Shown in pieces: positions 47,101-56,200 of a stretch of DNA of 64,000 nt. Where the stretch lies: positions 38,314-102,313 of the forward strand of contig JALNZU010000007.1 of the NCBI GenBank assembly GCA_023229245.1, given 5' to 3'. How positions within the stretch are numbered: position 1 is the stretch's first letter; the number at the start of each line of letters is the position of its first letter. The notes below the pieces were generated by a model. That model had not been told where the DNA came from. It searched no databases and saw nothing but the letters and a program-made list of their open reading frames with translations. Source of the stretch: Bacteroidales bacterium. Lineage in GTDB: Bacteria > Bacteroidota > Bacteroidia > Bacteroidales > F082. Both the position numbers and the translations under genes were made by a program.

Positions 47101-48112
47101 CACCTGATACAGTCATACTCTTAATGATTGCTCCAACAAGACCGTCATATACTTTATCTTCGATCACTGCATTAATCGTAAGTTCTTTAGGATTGATAGC
47201 AGCGCCTAACACAGGCTGTGTCAGCGTATAATTGCCGGCATCAGCACCTGTCAACACCACACCAGCTACAGTAACTGGCTTTCCAGCGCCAACATTTATG
47301 TTATTAAAATTAGCTGAATAACCGGCAGCATCAAATCCAACTACATCGGGAGCAATAACACCATTAAGAGCAGCAAGTGTAAAATCAACTGTGGCGGTAG
47401 TGTTGCCATCAAATTCTTTATCATCAGCTACTGCACCGTTCAAGGTTATTGCAATAGGATTGATATTAGCTAATACAATGAAAGGATCTGGAAGAAAGAG
47501 ATGATAATCAGCGGCATTAGCACCAGCTAAAGCAAGGCCTGTAATGGTTACTTCTTTATCAGTACCTACTTTTTCATCGTCAAAAACTGCTGCAGATAGA
47601 GCATCATCCAATATTACAACATCTAATCCTTCCACTCCATCGAGTGCGCCCCAAACTGTAACTGTTGCGACATCATTGCCGTCATAAGGTTTATCATCGG
47701 CGCGGAAAGGGAGGAGAGTAAGTGGTTTTTTAAATATAGCAGTCAACTCAAAGTCGGCACCGTCAATTCGTATAGAGTTGGGTGTTGCATTTTGGTCACC
47801 GATGACAGGGAAAAGAAGATTCACTTCCCATTCCACGAAGGCCCATCCGGGTTCGGGTGTTGCAGTAATAGCAACTATGGAGCCATCTGCAAAGGGGCCT
47901 ACGTTAGAGCCGACAACAGGTCCAGCTATCGTATTATCATACCCACTCAAAGATACCGATCCTTGTCCTTCGATAGTTAGAATAACATCGAAGGCAGCTT
48001 GAGGAGCGATTTGAGCATTGGCTACAAAAGAACCTGCCAGCATCCATGCAAAGAACAGAGCTAACACAGTTCCCGTACGTAGTAGTCTTTTTAAATCGTA
48101 CTTTGTTTCCAT
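41114..48112 (-). CDS. Giant T9SS surface protein with YDG, InlB-like, dockerin-like and cohesin-like domains
   Basis: With the ATG at 48112 this protein has 2332 residues and a signal peptide (METKYDLKRLLRTGTVLALF...VANAQ). The longer frame to 48250 adds 46 residues encoded by the leader and is rejected. After an InlB-like repeat (about 40-115) come three YDG-type repeats (134-393, e.g. DDKPYDGNDVATVTV). A Big_5-like pair (about 400-660) follows, then a long series of divergent InlB-like repeats (about 690-1885). Residues 1889-1950 look like a Cna-B/carboxypeptidase regulatory-like domain. Two dockerin-like loops follow: WNKNGWGGVNATDALI at about 1955 and ADVDNSGAVVANDALIAMRR at about 2002. 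A cohesin-like domain (about 2105-2235, VSVGEEVRIPVRIDHA) and a T9SS type A sorting domain (2241-2332, VVYPNPFNYEANFAY) close it. No enzyme domain was seen. The neighbour has five cohesin-like domains. Confidence 0.83.
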   Translation of the reverse strand: METKYDLKRLLRTGTVLALFFAWMLAGSFVANAQIAPQAAFDVILTIEGQGSVSLSGYDNTIAGPVVGSNVGPFADGSIVAITATPEPGWAFVEWEVNLLFPVIGDQNATPNSIRIDGADFELTAIFKKPLTLLPFRADDKPYDGNDVATVTVWGALDGVEGLDVVILDDALSAAVFDDEKVGTDKEVTITGLALAGANAADYHLFLPDPFIVLANINPIAITLNGAVADDKEFDGNTTATVDFTLAALNGVIAPDVVGFDAAGYSANFNNINVGAGKPVTVAGVVLTGADAGNYTLTQPVLGAAINPKELTINAVIEDKVYDGLVGAIIKSMTVSGGAIAGNAPGAVNFGGANATFDNANVGNGKDVTIAGVVTVANGNYVVNTPFVTTGNILAPYYAMFNPTYGVVGVRPTAPVADVPIETPLYIEFNKPVFDVNGNVLPVNDIGDFVKLEKWDGANYQLVPFTSNRVGNKVHIVPDDPLEYSTQYRIRFLNIYDADGVQVAYSLDGEDRDPSIAGSLQIDPDRAVVFNTWDIATATLPVVSPYDVDAAVCGTMTLTFLNPVKYLNGNTITDNPKHKFTLQTFDGLNWVDVPAADWTVAIDVSGAPRVFTFTYKNGTTPFDYNTQYRIRNNVGMDANFGFIDMETGLNLLAGEFNYDHQDGNDGWHWTTTNEYPIVVDVAPWPIAPVFPAAPAAPIVSNATFDGNAVVSVGAGPGFAITKDVDFVADVTVIHAFDAINGEGYHFTGWKRSTNGGAAWGALLPIAAPIVNPQLGINYAPQNFNVAAEDIKPATCTQEIGYQANFAINTYTVNVTAVPAPGNTVAGGGVKTHGTTVTLTATPGAGQYVTGWNVAALPASVLETVVENTPDHTAVGYPATGKVSTLTFSIVGNLAHNLTWNVQALFADFQPVLFAATDPQDINSGVVNATVEFGGAPTIAVGVEGAPFQGITYKWEQYVYDTKVKLEAIDFDCRYVFVKWQQWNPSILPAGGWVDFKLTNPTDFFTVDGNFRVKAVFKLRDDVHVSATANDADLATVIIFTDFNRDVPLTINDINGADFTFGDLVYITSYPEPDYYTWRWVDGANNPVVMGGPVRFEDRSEWIYTVGCNDIDLKAVVDLKEYTVAVRSLDRSEGTINNSTPAFNVNTGNQGGLGFTFNNVGIGRVGQGNFQRTKAVTFAATPAAGFAFVKWVTAGGADVSTDNPFTISNLTGPVDLTAVFVSTAPPAPTYALTVENDPVEGGSVNLVSGNYVVGPLAATATAAPGYTFAEWEAVGVALTPAQQVANPVNFNMPANAVTLTAKYVKTAYTFTPVVRTYLRPHANFNIVNWGGVVTRDPAAGTFTAGQTVDLTATPLPGYRFVNWMVGEFQDPPANKILRGNQVSDQNNFTYTIPAVNGNPPLYIYAIFVEVGNPEYPIYNLATVANPAGFGDVTGAGTFAHGVEVLVDQQVTEPGYEFNGWSPNVILPGQYVEMDANKTATANYGKIVYNLIVDNANPGFGAVAQAAGNFVFDGLPIAITATPNVATCEHTYKFDGWYADALLTIPLTDAGGNPVTDAEFNFIPYALPAPQVNLFIYAKFVEEVNEYDVTATVNPPVAGTASISPAGPYNCNDIVTITTVDNPGYEFQYWTKDGVIFIDQKTFNWNVDDDADFEAVYVAIEYNVTANAQAGGTVDPVAQIKIVGDDVEVLATADTGFEFDGWIAVGVVLGDAMANPVQFTMEPNDVILTAKFLAIDYTVTATAGAGGTAAPASQVKHYGDAVTVTATPDAGYELVDWDIVGVVVADPTVNPLVFNQPDNDVTVHANFVKNDYIISLTAVPANGGTFSAIDPTYNVGDDVSITATPNAGFIFGNWAGLPAGAVVDGNKVDFTMPANNLAITATFIPTGNTLVGDVRYFNKYPSKVPASANINVELYDGAVLVGGPVAIGADGAYEFDGIIPGTTYTVKVWEDKPYDNSWNKNGWGGVNATDALIINYMVTNNTAIENFSWIAPVSANNITDFALSVADVDNSGAVVANDALIAMRRGIGLLDRYPNATPNFRVAGGADYPQAPSTLFDANGAFTDGTPAGGYFYTADVVGQDGVLQFNIYYIATGDVNASYVPQAGAKAQMAMNYQDVLNVSVGEEVRIPVRIDHAAQLGAITLGLHFDNSLIEVTGIEGFDTYRVDNENGAIDLAWMDLNARTYASNETMFIVNARVLAPIDAQTEYFALDGMTEFADAFANPVNASLNTTALNSGLASVNENMQLDAVVYPNPFNYEANFAYTLPESGKVQLVVYNQLGQAVVTLVNEAQIAGQHTVQLDNSMLTGAGTYYYRITLEGGAKSHTLNGTLILVK

Positions 48113-48198
48113 GAGATTCGAGATTTTGTGAATAAATTTTAAATTAGATTTTTCTTGAATTTTCTTTGAATTATTAAACGCATTAACAATTGAACTGC

Positions 48199-48228
48199 CC
48201 CGTGCGCGAGCTGGGTCGCGGCTTCGGG
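48199..48228 (-). promoter_or_regulatory. GC-rich hairpin in the giant-gene leader
   Basis: In an otherwise AT-rich leader, CCCG (48199-48202) pairs with CGGG (48225-48228). Inside this, CGCGA (48205-48209) pairs with TCGCG (48216-48220) around a 6-base loop. It lies about 90 bases ahead of the ATG at 48112 and would be part of the mRNA if transcription starts near 48315. A structured leader is inferred; no known riboswitch is recognised. Confidence 0.35.
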
Positions 48229-48305
48229 AATTAATTTCTGGCTCATTCATAACTGGTCAGTTTTTTGATTTAGTGAAAAATTGAACATATCCCATATATT
48301 GCTTA

Positions 48306-48321
48306 CGTAAGAAATCTTACG
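48306..48321 (-). promoter_or_regulatory. Palindrome at the predicted transcription start
   Basis: CGTAAG (48306-48311) and CTTACG (48316-48321) form a perfect inverted repeat with a 4-base spacer. It abuts the -7 box at 48322 and would span the start site near 48315, so it is either an operator or the first hairpin of the transcript. Confidence 0.4.
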
Positions 48322-48355
48322 CAAAAGTATTAAAATTGTTTCAGCTTCTTGCAAA
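48322..48355 (-). promoter_or_regulatory. Candidate promoter of the cohesin/dockerin-like giant gene
   Basis: On the minus strand TTTG (48352-48355) and TACTTTTG (48322-48329) match the -33 and -7 elements, with a slightly long 22-base spacer. It predicts a leader of about 200 bases before the ATG at 48112. Confidence 0.45.
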
Positions 48356-48942
48356 TTCTTTCGTTTACAAAACAACAAAAATAATATAATAGCCAATCAA
48401 AAACAAAAAAACCCCTATTTTTATTTAAAAGCGGTGTCTTTTCGGCCTATCTACACATAAATAATAGTCAACTAATAAGGATGACAATACTTTTTTCTTT
48501 CAGGCGACAAAAATATGTGAACTTGTAATACAATGCAAATTTTTTTTTGTGTAAAGATGTAAAAGCCTGCTTTTTAGGATTATTTAAGGTGCAAAAAACA
48601 ATCTTTAAACTGATAGAACCAAGCAAAAAGGAACGGAAATCATATAACTTACTGTATATCTGTAGGTTTGCATTACTTGAAAAATTCCTGAACTATAAAC
48701 AGGCAAATGACTTGTAAACCAATGACAATCAAGGTTTCCTCTTAGTGGTACTTGTCTTTTCCAGGTTTTGTTTGTGAAAGATCAGACAAACAAGAAAAAA
48801 AACAAAATATGGTTTTTGATCGATGAGCAATATAGTATTGTTTTGTGACAAATATAGTAAAAATCTTGTCCAACTACCAAAAAGAGGGCGCCTGTGGTGC
48901 TATATATAATATAAGGTGTGTGGGGATGATGGAGAGATGGAG
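48356..48942. other. AT-rich non-coding region upstream of the repeat mosaic
   Basis: Nearly 590 bases between the giant-gene promoter and the first repeat copy hold no coding frame that I believe. Poly-A and poly-T stretches are frequent. No hairpin terminator, tRNA or known RNA was recognised. The sequence becomes GA-rich and repeat-like from about 48,920. Confidence 0.4.
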
Positions 48943-50123
48943 TCCCGATAGGGATCGGGAGAGAGATGGATCCCTATATTATAAGCAGATGCAAGAAAAT
49001 AAACTTTGCGTGCTCTGCGGGGAGCTTAGCGTTCTCTGCGGTTAAAAAAAAATAAACCGCAAAGGACGCAGAGATGGAGATAAAGCAAAACCGACTTTGC
49101 CCGTTAGGGCATACAGATCAATAGAAATTAAGCGAAAAATTAGAAAACATTGCCCGTTAGGGCATACACCTTTGGATAATATAGAAGAGAGGGAAAGATG
49201 GATCCCAATATTATACGCAGATGCAAAAAATGCTTTGCGTTCTCTGCGGGAAAAAAGCAAACCGCAAAGATGACGTCCCGATAGGGATCGGGAGAGATAA
49301 AGCAAAACCGACTTTGCCCGTTAGGGCATACAGATCAATAGAAATTAAGCGAAAAATTAGAAAACATTGCCCGTTAGGGCATACACCTTTGGATAATATA
49401 GAAGAGAGGGAAAGATGGATCCCGATATTATACGCAGATGCAAGAAAATAAACTTAGCGTTCTCTGCGGTAAAAAAAATAAACCGCAAAGGACGCAGAGA
49501 TGACGTCCCGATAGGGATCGGGAGAGAGATAGCAAAACCAGCTTTGCCCGTTAGGGCATACAGATCAATAGAAATTAAGCGAAAAATTAGAAAACATTGC
49601 CCGTTAGGGTATACACCTTTGGATAATATAGAAGAGACGGAGTCCCGATAGGGATCGGTAGAGAGATGGATCCCAATATTATACGCAGATGCAAAAAAAA
49701 ATAAACTTTGCGTTCTCAGCGGTTAAAAAAAATAAACCGCAAAGGACGCAGAGATGAGGGAGAGATGGAGTCCCGATAGGGATCGGGAGAGAGATAGCAA
49801 AACCAGCTTTGCCCGTTAGGGCATACAGATCAATAGAAATTAAGGGAAAAATTAGAAAACATTGCCCGTTAGGGCATACACCTTTGGATAATATAGAAGA
49901 GATGGAGTCCCGATAGGGATCGGGAGAGAGATAGCAAAACCAGATTTGCCCGTTAGGGCATACAGATCAATAGAAATTAAACGAAAAATTAGAAAACATT
50001 GCCCGTTAGGGCATACACCTTTGGATAATATAGAAGAGAGGGAAAGATGGATCCCAATATTATAAACAGATGCAAGAAAATAAACTTTGCGCTCTCTGCG
50101 GGAAACTTTGCGTTCTCTGCGGT
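48943..50123. repeat. Composite mosaic of three hairpin-forming intergenic repeat families
   Basis: Family 1 is TCCCGATAGGGATCGGGA (7-bp stem, 4-base loop), with copies starting at 48943, 49276, 49506, 49643 (one base changed), 49771 and 49908. Family 2 is TGCCCGTTAGGGCA (5-bp stem, GTTA loop). It occurs as pairs whose GCCC starts are exactly 53 bases apart: 49099/49152, 49316/49369, 49546/49599, 49811/49864 and 49948/50001. Each pair encloses a conserved AT-rich core. Family 3 is an imperfect palindrome built from GCGTTCTCTGCGGTT and AACCGCAAAGGACGC around an A-run, at about 49026-49073, 49233-49268, 49454-49500 and 49706-49755, with extra left arms at 50086-50123. Block order is conserved but spacing varies (217, 230, 265 and 137 bases between pairs). 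Open frames across it only translate the repeats. Confidence 0.85.
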
Positions 50124-50142
50124 TAAAAGAAAAATTTAACAA

Positions 50143-50174
50143 ACAAAAAAGGGAAACCTTTCGGCTTCCCCTTT
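50143..50174 (-). terminator. Terminator of the 2652-residue surface protein gene
   Basis: GGGAAACC (50151-50158) pairs with GGCTTCCC (50163-50170) with one mismatch around TTTC. On the minus strand a T-run follows. It lies 30 bases after the stop at 50206 and just before the repeat mosaic. Confidence 0.82.
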
Positions 50175-50205
50175 AAAAATTCATATGTCTTTCGACTATT
50201 GATTG

Positions 50206-53200
50206 TTATCTATTGATAAGCACGGTTTTGTTGTACAACTCACCTTGTGCATTGATAAACTGTAGCGTATATGCACCCGGTTTGAGATTTTCAACATTCA
50301 TATGCAGCTTCAACTCACCTGTAACGGCTGTCTCACTTACTACCTGACCCATATAGTTGAACAAGCGTATTGATTTTACTCCTTCAACCAGATCAATGAT
50401 AAGCTCTTTATTAGCCGGAACAGGATAGATGCTGATCAGTGCCATGGCTTCTTCACCTGTACCTTGCATCACATTCAATTGTACCGGCACGGTTTTCACC
50501 GGTGCTACCGGGTCGTTGCTTGCGATTTTGATATTGGCATTAAAGGTTCCCACTGGCAGATCATCTTCTGCTGAGTTAGCTGTAACGGTAACTGTCTGTG
50601 ATCCACCAGCAGCAACTGTTCCTGTTGTTGGATTCAGGCTCAGCCAGTTATAGCTTACGCCTTCATTGATCAGTGCACGGATGTTCCAGTTATAGTTTAA
50701 GTCAAATCCGGCTAAGTGATCCCAGCTGTTTCCATCTGTCGATATCCAGTCGCCGTTTGGATTAGCAGGACCTGCATCGCATCCGGCCGGGAAGTCGTCG
50801 GCAACATGTTCAACGGTATAGCCTACCCATATATCCTCACCTGTCAGAGTAACAGGGGATGTAAGGGTTACGGTTTCCCATGCAAAAGCACCGCTAAAGC
50901 CTTGCTGATGTAGTACAGGGCCGGGAGCCGAGGCTGTTCCGGCGCCCCATATCTTCAGGGTTGCGCTGGTAGGTGTGTCATTGATATAGATATCCACACT
51001 TTCAAGTGTATAGCCAGCATAGTCGCTTACCATAGCACTTGGGAAACGTGCTGCCACATGGAAGGTTCCACCATTTGTCAATCCGATGGCATTACCGTCA
51101 TTTTCACCGTCGTAATGGAGGATGACAGTCTCGCGTGTATCCTGAGGAGCAGGTGATCCGCCCGGTTCTCCAAGCTTATGGCTGAGTTCAAGAATATTGC
51201 CAGTAGGCTTAGGACCTGGAGGAACAACAACAGGTTCAACAGCTTGCTTGCTAACATACTGTACGTTGGATGTCCAGATTAATGCACCTTCACCGGTGTT
51301 GCCAACAGTCAGGTCAAGGTTCTGGCTTCCGCCAAGAAATACGTTAAACTCAAGCGAAGCAGGTGATACAGTGATAGCAGGATAAAATACAGGTTCGCCT
51401 TCATACAGCTTGATATTATCAATATACCAGTAGTTGAAGTCGAAGGTAGTCAATCCGGTAGCCTCGAAGCGGATCTTGGTAGTCTTACCCAATGCATGCG
51501 GAGTTACATCATATGACTTGGTAGTCCATGGGATGTCACCGAAATTGGCGATAGATTCTAACAGTACCCATTCGCTGCCGTTCCAGATGTGGACATTGAT
51601 CTTTTCGTTGCCATTGCTGTTATAGTCATTCAGGAAGATATCAAACTCAAGAGTTACATTTTCTTCGGCTGATGAGGCATCTATATCCGTGCTGATGAGC
51701 GACTGGCTATAGTTTGTGGTGGTAGGTGACCATCCAAACTGTGCAGCTGGGGCAGGATTACCTGTACCTGTTGTAACCGACCAGTTACCTTGTGAAGGAT
51801 CAAAATACCATTCATTTTCTTCAAAGCTGCCACTTGCCCAGTCTTCAAAGAAAGGAATGCTGGCAGGCGGATACACCTTTAAGGTTGTGGTAAGCATATC
51901 TGACTCACCTGCAGTAGGCTCGCCATATACGGCTGTTACACCAAAGACATATGTGCCTTCATCCAGTGGGCTGTCAATAAAGGTACGTACATTGGAAGCT
52001 GTATTTCCAATCTGTTCACCATCGCGATATACATTATAGCCAAGGAGATTGTAGGAACCACTGCTACCTGCATCACCTTCTATAATAAAGCTGATACCGT
52101 ATGGGGTATTTGTACCGCTATCTTCAAGGTCAACCCAAGCTGTACCTGTATTCTGCTTGGCATTACCAGTAGTTATCTGACCGGTGATAGTTACCGGAAC
52201 AGCCCATGGGCCGCTGGCTATTGAACCTGTGAGCGAGAAATCAACCCAGTAGGTACCCGGATCAAGTTCAAGACCGGGAGTAGCACATACGATCTGCATG
52301 ATTGGGCGATCGGTATTGGTCAGAGCCGTCTCATTTGTACGATAGGCATTCGTCCATGCTGTTGAGGTCATCAGGTTAGTAGTTAAATCACCCCAGATAA
52401 CCTGTCCACCGGCATCCGGTGCAGCATCCCAAATCTGAATAAACCCACCGGTATAGGTACTGGTAGTAGTAGAGCCAGTCTGATAAGAATAGAAAGTAAA
52501 GCTTTCTATCTCCCAGGTCTCATCTACTACAAAGTCATCAGCTATGCGATATCCACCAGCATTATTGGCGTTAGGGCCATAGGTGTTTAAACCAGAATGC
52601 AGATGGCTGACGTCGGCTCCGCCTGCACCTTGTCCAGGAGCATTAACAAACGGGCCATTGTCGAACAGCAAGCTACGGCTGCTGGTACCTGACATATGCT
52701 TAATACCGGTAACAACCTCTACTGGTGTACCACCTGATACGGCTATATCTAATGGCTCAGTACTGCCTACTGCTATAACTTCGGCAGGACTACCGCCTTC
52801 ACGATAGCTTAGTTCGGTTGATGATGTATAAGCTACAGGAGTTGTATAAGCGGAACGGCTAGCGGTATTCGTTACCGTTACATCGTCTATCTTGATATAA
52901 AATTCGTCAGTTACATCAGTATGTACAAAAGCAATGTAGATAGTTTGTCCGGCATATGCGCCAAGGCCAAGCACTACTTCTGACCATTCGGGAGTAGCTA
53001 GTGCGCTGTGGATGGTCTGAGTAAAGTCGGCTACTGCATTACCTGTCGTACTAATGCGTACATAATATTGCTCGTCGGAGTAGGCGGGATCTTGTCCGTC
53101 AACCCAGAACTTCAACTCGGAATTAGCTGTAACAGCTATTGGAGGTGTTACCAACCAGTTGTTGGGGTTCAATGCACCTACGTTATTGACATAGCTTGCA

Positions 53201-56200
53201 CTGGTCATGCAATACAATCCACTGTGTGCGTCAAATACACTAAAGTTGATTGCAGTGTTTTCCCAGTTATACCCGTCACCGTCTACATCGTACACTACCC
53301 ATCCTGTTGGCAGGGTGCCTGCTTCAAAGTCTTCGTAGAAGTCTTCTCCACCAGGGCTACCACCTAAGTCAGGAGCTTGCCATTCTAACAAGGCTCCATC
53401 ACCAAGGTTAGTACCAACCAGGTTACGTGGCATAGGACGCTCGTTAGCGGTTACATTCAATGTAGCAGGTACGGTAACTTCTGGATTCATTAAATCATTG
53501 GAAGTAAATACCAGACTACCATGATAGGTTCCGGGTATGGTCTCCGATGAGTTGAATGTTACATTAATTGTTACGCTTTGTCCGGGATTTACGATACCCG
53601 AAAGTGGGGTAGCGCTGATCCAGGGAGTACCCCAGCCTACTTGTATGGTATAGTCTTCTACCTCTCCGTAGCTCATGACACCACAAGGTGTCGGATCGGT
53701 GCTGTACGACATACGGATACGCATACGATAGAAACCTTCTGCGGTACCTGGAGGCACAGTGATCTGGCCAACAAAGCTGGCACCACTCGCTACACTTGTT
53801 AATACGAACTGTTCGTTAGTACCTACACCAAACTCGTAATCACCGTTCCAGTCAACCCATACGGTAACTTTATCACTGGCCCATGGATTACCATTGGTTA
53901 TAATGATTTCCTCGCTGCCTCCAATAGGTATGGAAGTTGAAAGATGAGTATAATCAGCTACTCCTCCTTGCCAGCCACTGGAGTTGTCAATTGAACCTAT
54001 CTGCACACGGGCGATATATTCATCTTCATAAGTTGTAGAAGCATCGCAATAGACAGGCATTATATTAGTTACGTTAAAGGTTCTGCAGTCGTTATTCGGG
54101 TTTTCATCTCCTGTAACGGTAGCACAAGCCTCGAATACGTATGTCTGTCCTACAGTGCTCAGATCAACCGTTCCGTCAAAAGTAAAGTCAATAGTAGCAT
54201 CAGGAGCTAAAGGACCGGGTATAGTACCTGTAACAGCTGTTCCACCATCTAAGGTATAGCTTACTGAAATATTGCTTTGCGGATTAGTACCATAATTTTT
54301 CACACGTATAGTAACTACTTCTTCTTCTGTCAGTTCGGGAGCTGAAACCGGGCTTACCAAGCTTTGAACACCTATGTCGTTGGCATAAACTATGCCTTGC
54401 ACTAAGTATCCGGCTATATTCCAGTTTATATCAAATCCCATACTGGAAATCGGATCCCAGTCGCCACTAAGAGCTATCATATCACCAAATCCAGCTACGG
54501 CAGGACCTGCATCGCATCCGGCAGGATACGTACCTCCTGTATGAGTAACTTCATAACCAATCCATATATCATCACCTGTAATATCTACCGCATCATCAAG
54601 CTCAACTACGATCCAACTGTCGGGTGTAGAAGCAAAGACCTGTTCGTACAGTAACTGTCCAGGAGCTGATGAACTGCCTGGTCCATATATCTTGATCTTA
54701 CCCGGATTGGGTACATCATTGATATACACCTCTACTGCCTCAAGCTTCATACCGGCATATTGTCCAATAGAAGAAGCAGGCCAATAAGCTGATACTTCAA
54801 ATGTTCCGCCACTAGTCAATCCAATAGCATCATCGTTGATACCATTGTCATAGCGAATAATTTCGTCTTGTGTTATATTATAAGGTGATGGAACAGCCTG
54901 ATTTCTGTCGGCACGGCTCAGCATGACATACTCTCTGCCTTCGGCATTGAGGCGGTCGGCAAGTCGTTCGTAATCTTCAGGCGTATTACCGGCACTTGTA
55001 TTCTGGCGGGTAGTATTCACTTCAAGATCGAAGTTCAACGCTCCACCACCTGTGTTGGTTACGGTAATTTGCTGTACTGAAGTCTGATTGGTTTCAAGGG
55101 TTTCTGTAAGTTGCATAGGACTCACTTCGATCACAGGAGCATCGCCTGCTACCCCTTCAAACAACATCACATTGTCGATGTACCAATAATTGATATCAAA
55201 AGTAGTTAGACCACTTGCAACAAATTTTATTTTGGTAACCTTTCCTAAGGCTTGCGCTGTTACATCAAATGAAAATGTCGTCCATGGTATGCTTTCATTA
55301 TTAACTATGGTAGTAACCAAAACCCAGTCGCTGCCATCCCATATATATGCACTCATTTTTTCATTACCGTTCCCGGCATAATCGCTCAGGTTGAGGTCGA
55401 ATTTCAGGGTTACATTTTCTTCGGCTTCAGTTGCAATGATATTTTTACTGATCATAGCCATTGAATAATCCGTTTGTGTGGGGCTCCATCCAAACTGAGC
55501 TGAAGGGGCCGGATTACCGGTGTTATTATTGATAGTCCAGTTAGTCGGTGAAGAATCAAACATCCATCCGTTCACTTCAAATCCACCGCTAAAGTCTTCC
55601 ACAAATGGAATTGGTGATGGAGCTACTATAATAGCTGAAGCGCTCACCGGATCAGATTCACCCGGATAAGGATCACCATACTCAGCAGTGAGTTGATACT
55701 GATAGACACCACCTTCAAGCGGGCTGTCAAAATAGCTTACTGCTTCAGGACCTACTGTAGCAACCTGCTGGCCATCGCGGTATATATTATACCCTACGAG
55801 CGGGCCGTTCACTACACCACCACCATCAGCTGAGCCATCAATTACAAAAGGAAGACCGAGTTGGGTACTCGTACCCCCATCCAACCAGTCTTGCCAGGCA
55901 GTTCCGGTGAATTGTAGTCCATTACCAGTAGTAGTTTCACCTGTAATGGTGATTGGGATACCCCATGGACCACTGGCTATACTTCCTGTAAGAGAAAAGT
56001 CAACCCAATATGTACCGGGCTGCAGACTCAATCCTGGAGTAGCTGCCACCACGGCCATGATAGGACGATCGGTATTAGTTAAGGCGGTACCGCTGACGCG
56101 ATAGGCGCCAGTCCATTCGGTGGATATCATCAAATTGCTGACCATATCTCCATAAATCACTTGTCCACCCTCGTCTGGTTTACCATTCCATATTTGCACA

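Noticed and set aside
48113..48250. 46-residue N-terminal extension of the 2332-residue giant protein
   Set aside because: The ATG at 48112 gives a clean signal peptide; the extension is polar, encoded by a hairpin-containing leader and would bury the signal.
48943..50123. CRISPR array
   Set aside because: Repeats are of three kinds, occur in interleaved order, and the sequence between them is itself repeated rather than unique; spacing varies and no cas gene is present.
49042..50142. Several open frames of 76-96 codons in the repeat region on both strands
   Set aside because: They translate the intergenic repeats (same peptide from each copy), have no signal or domain, and overlap one another.
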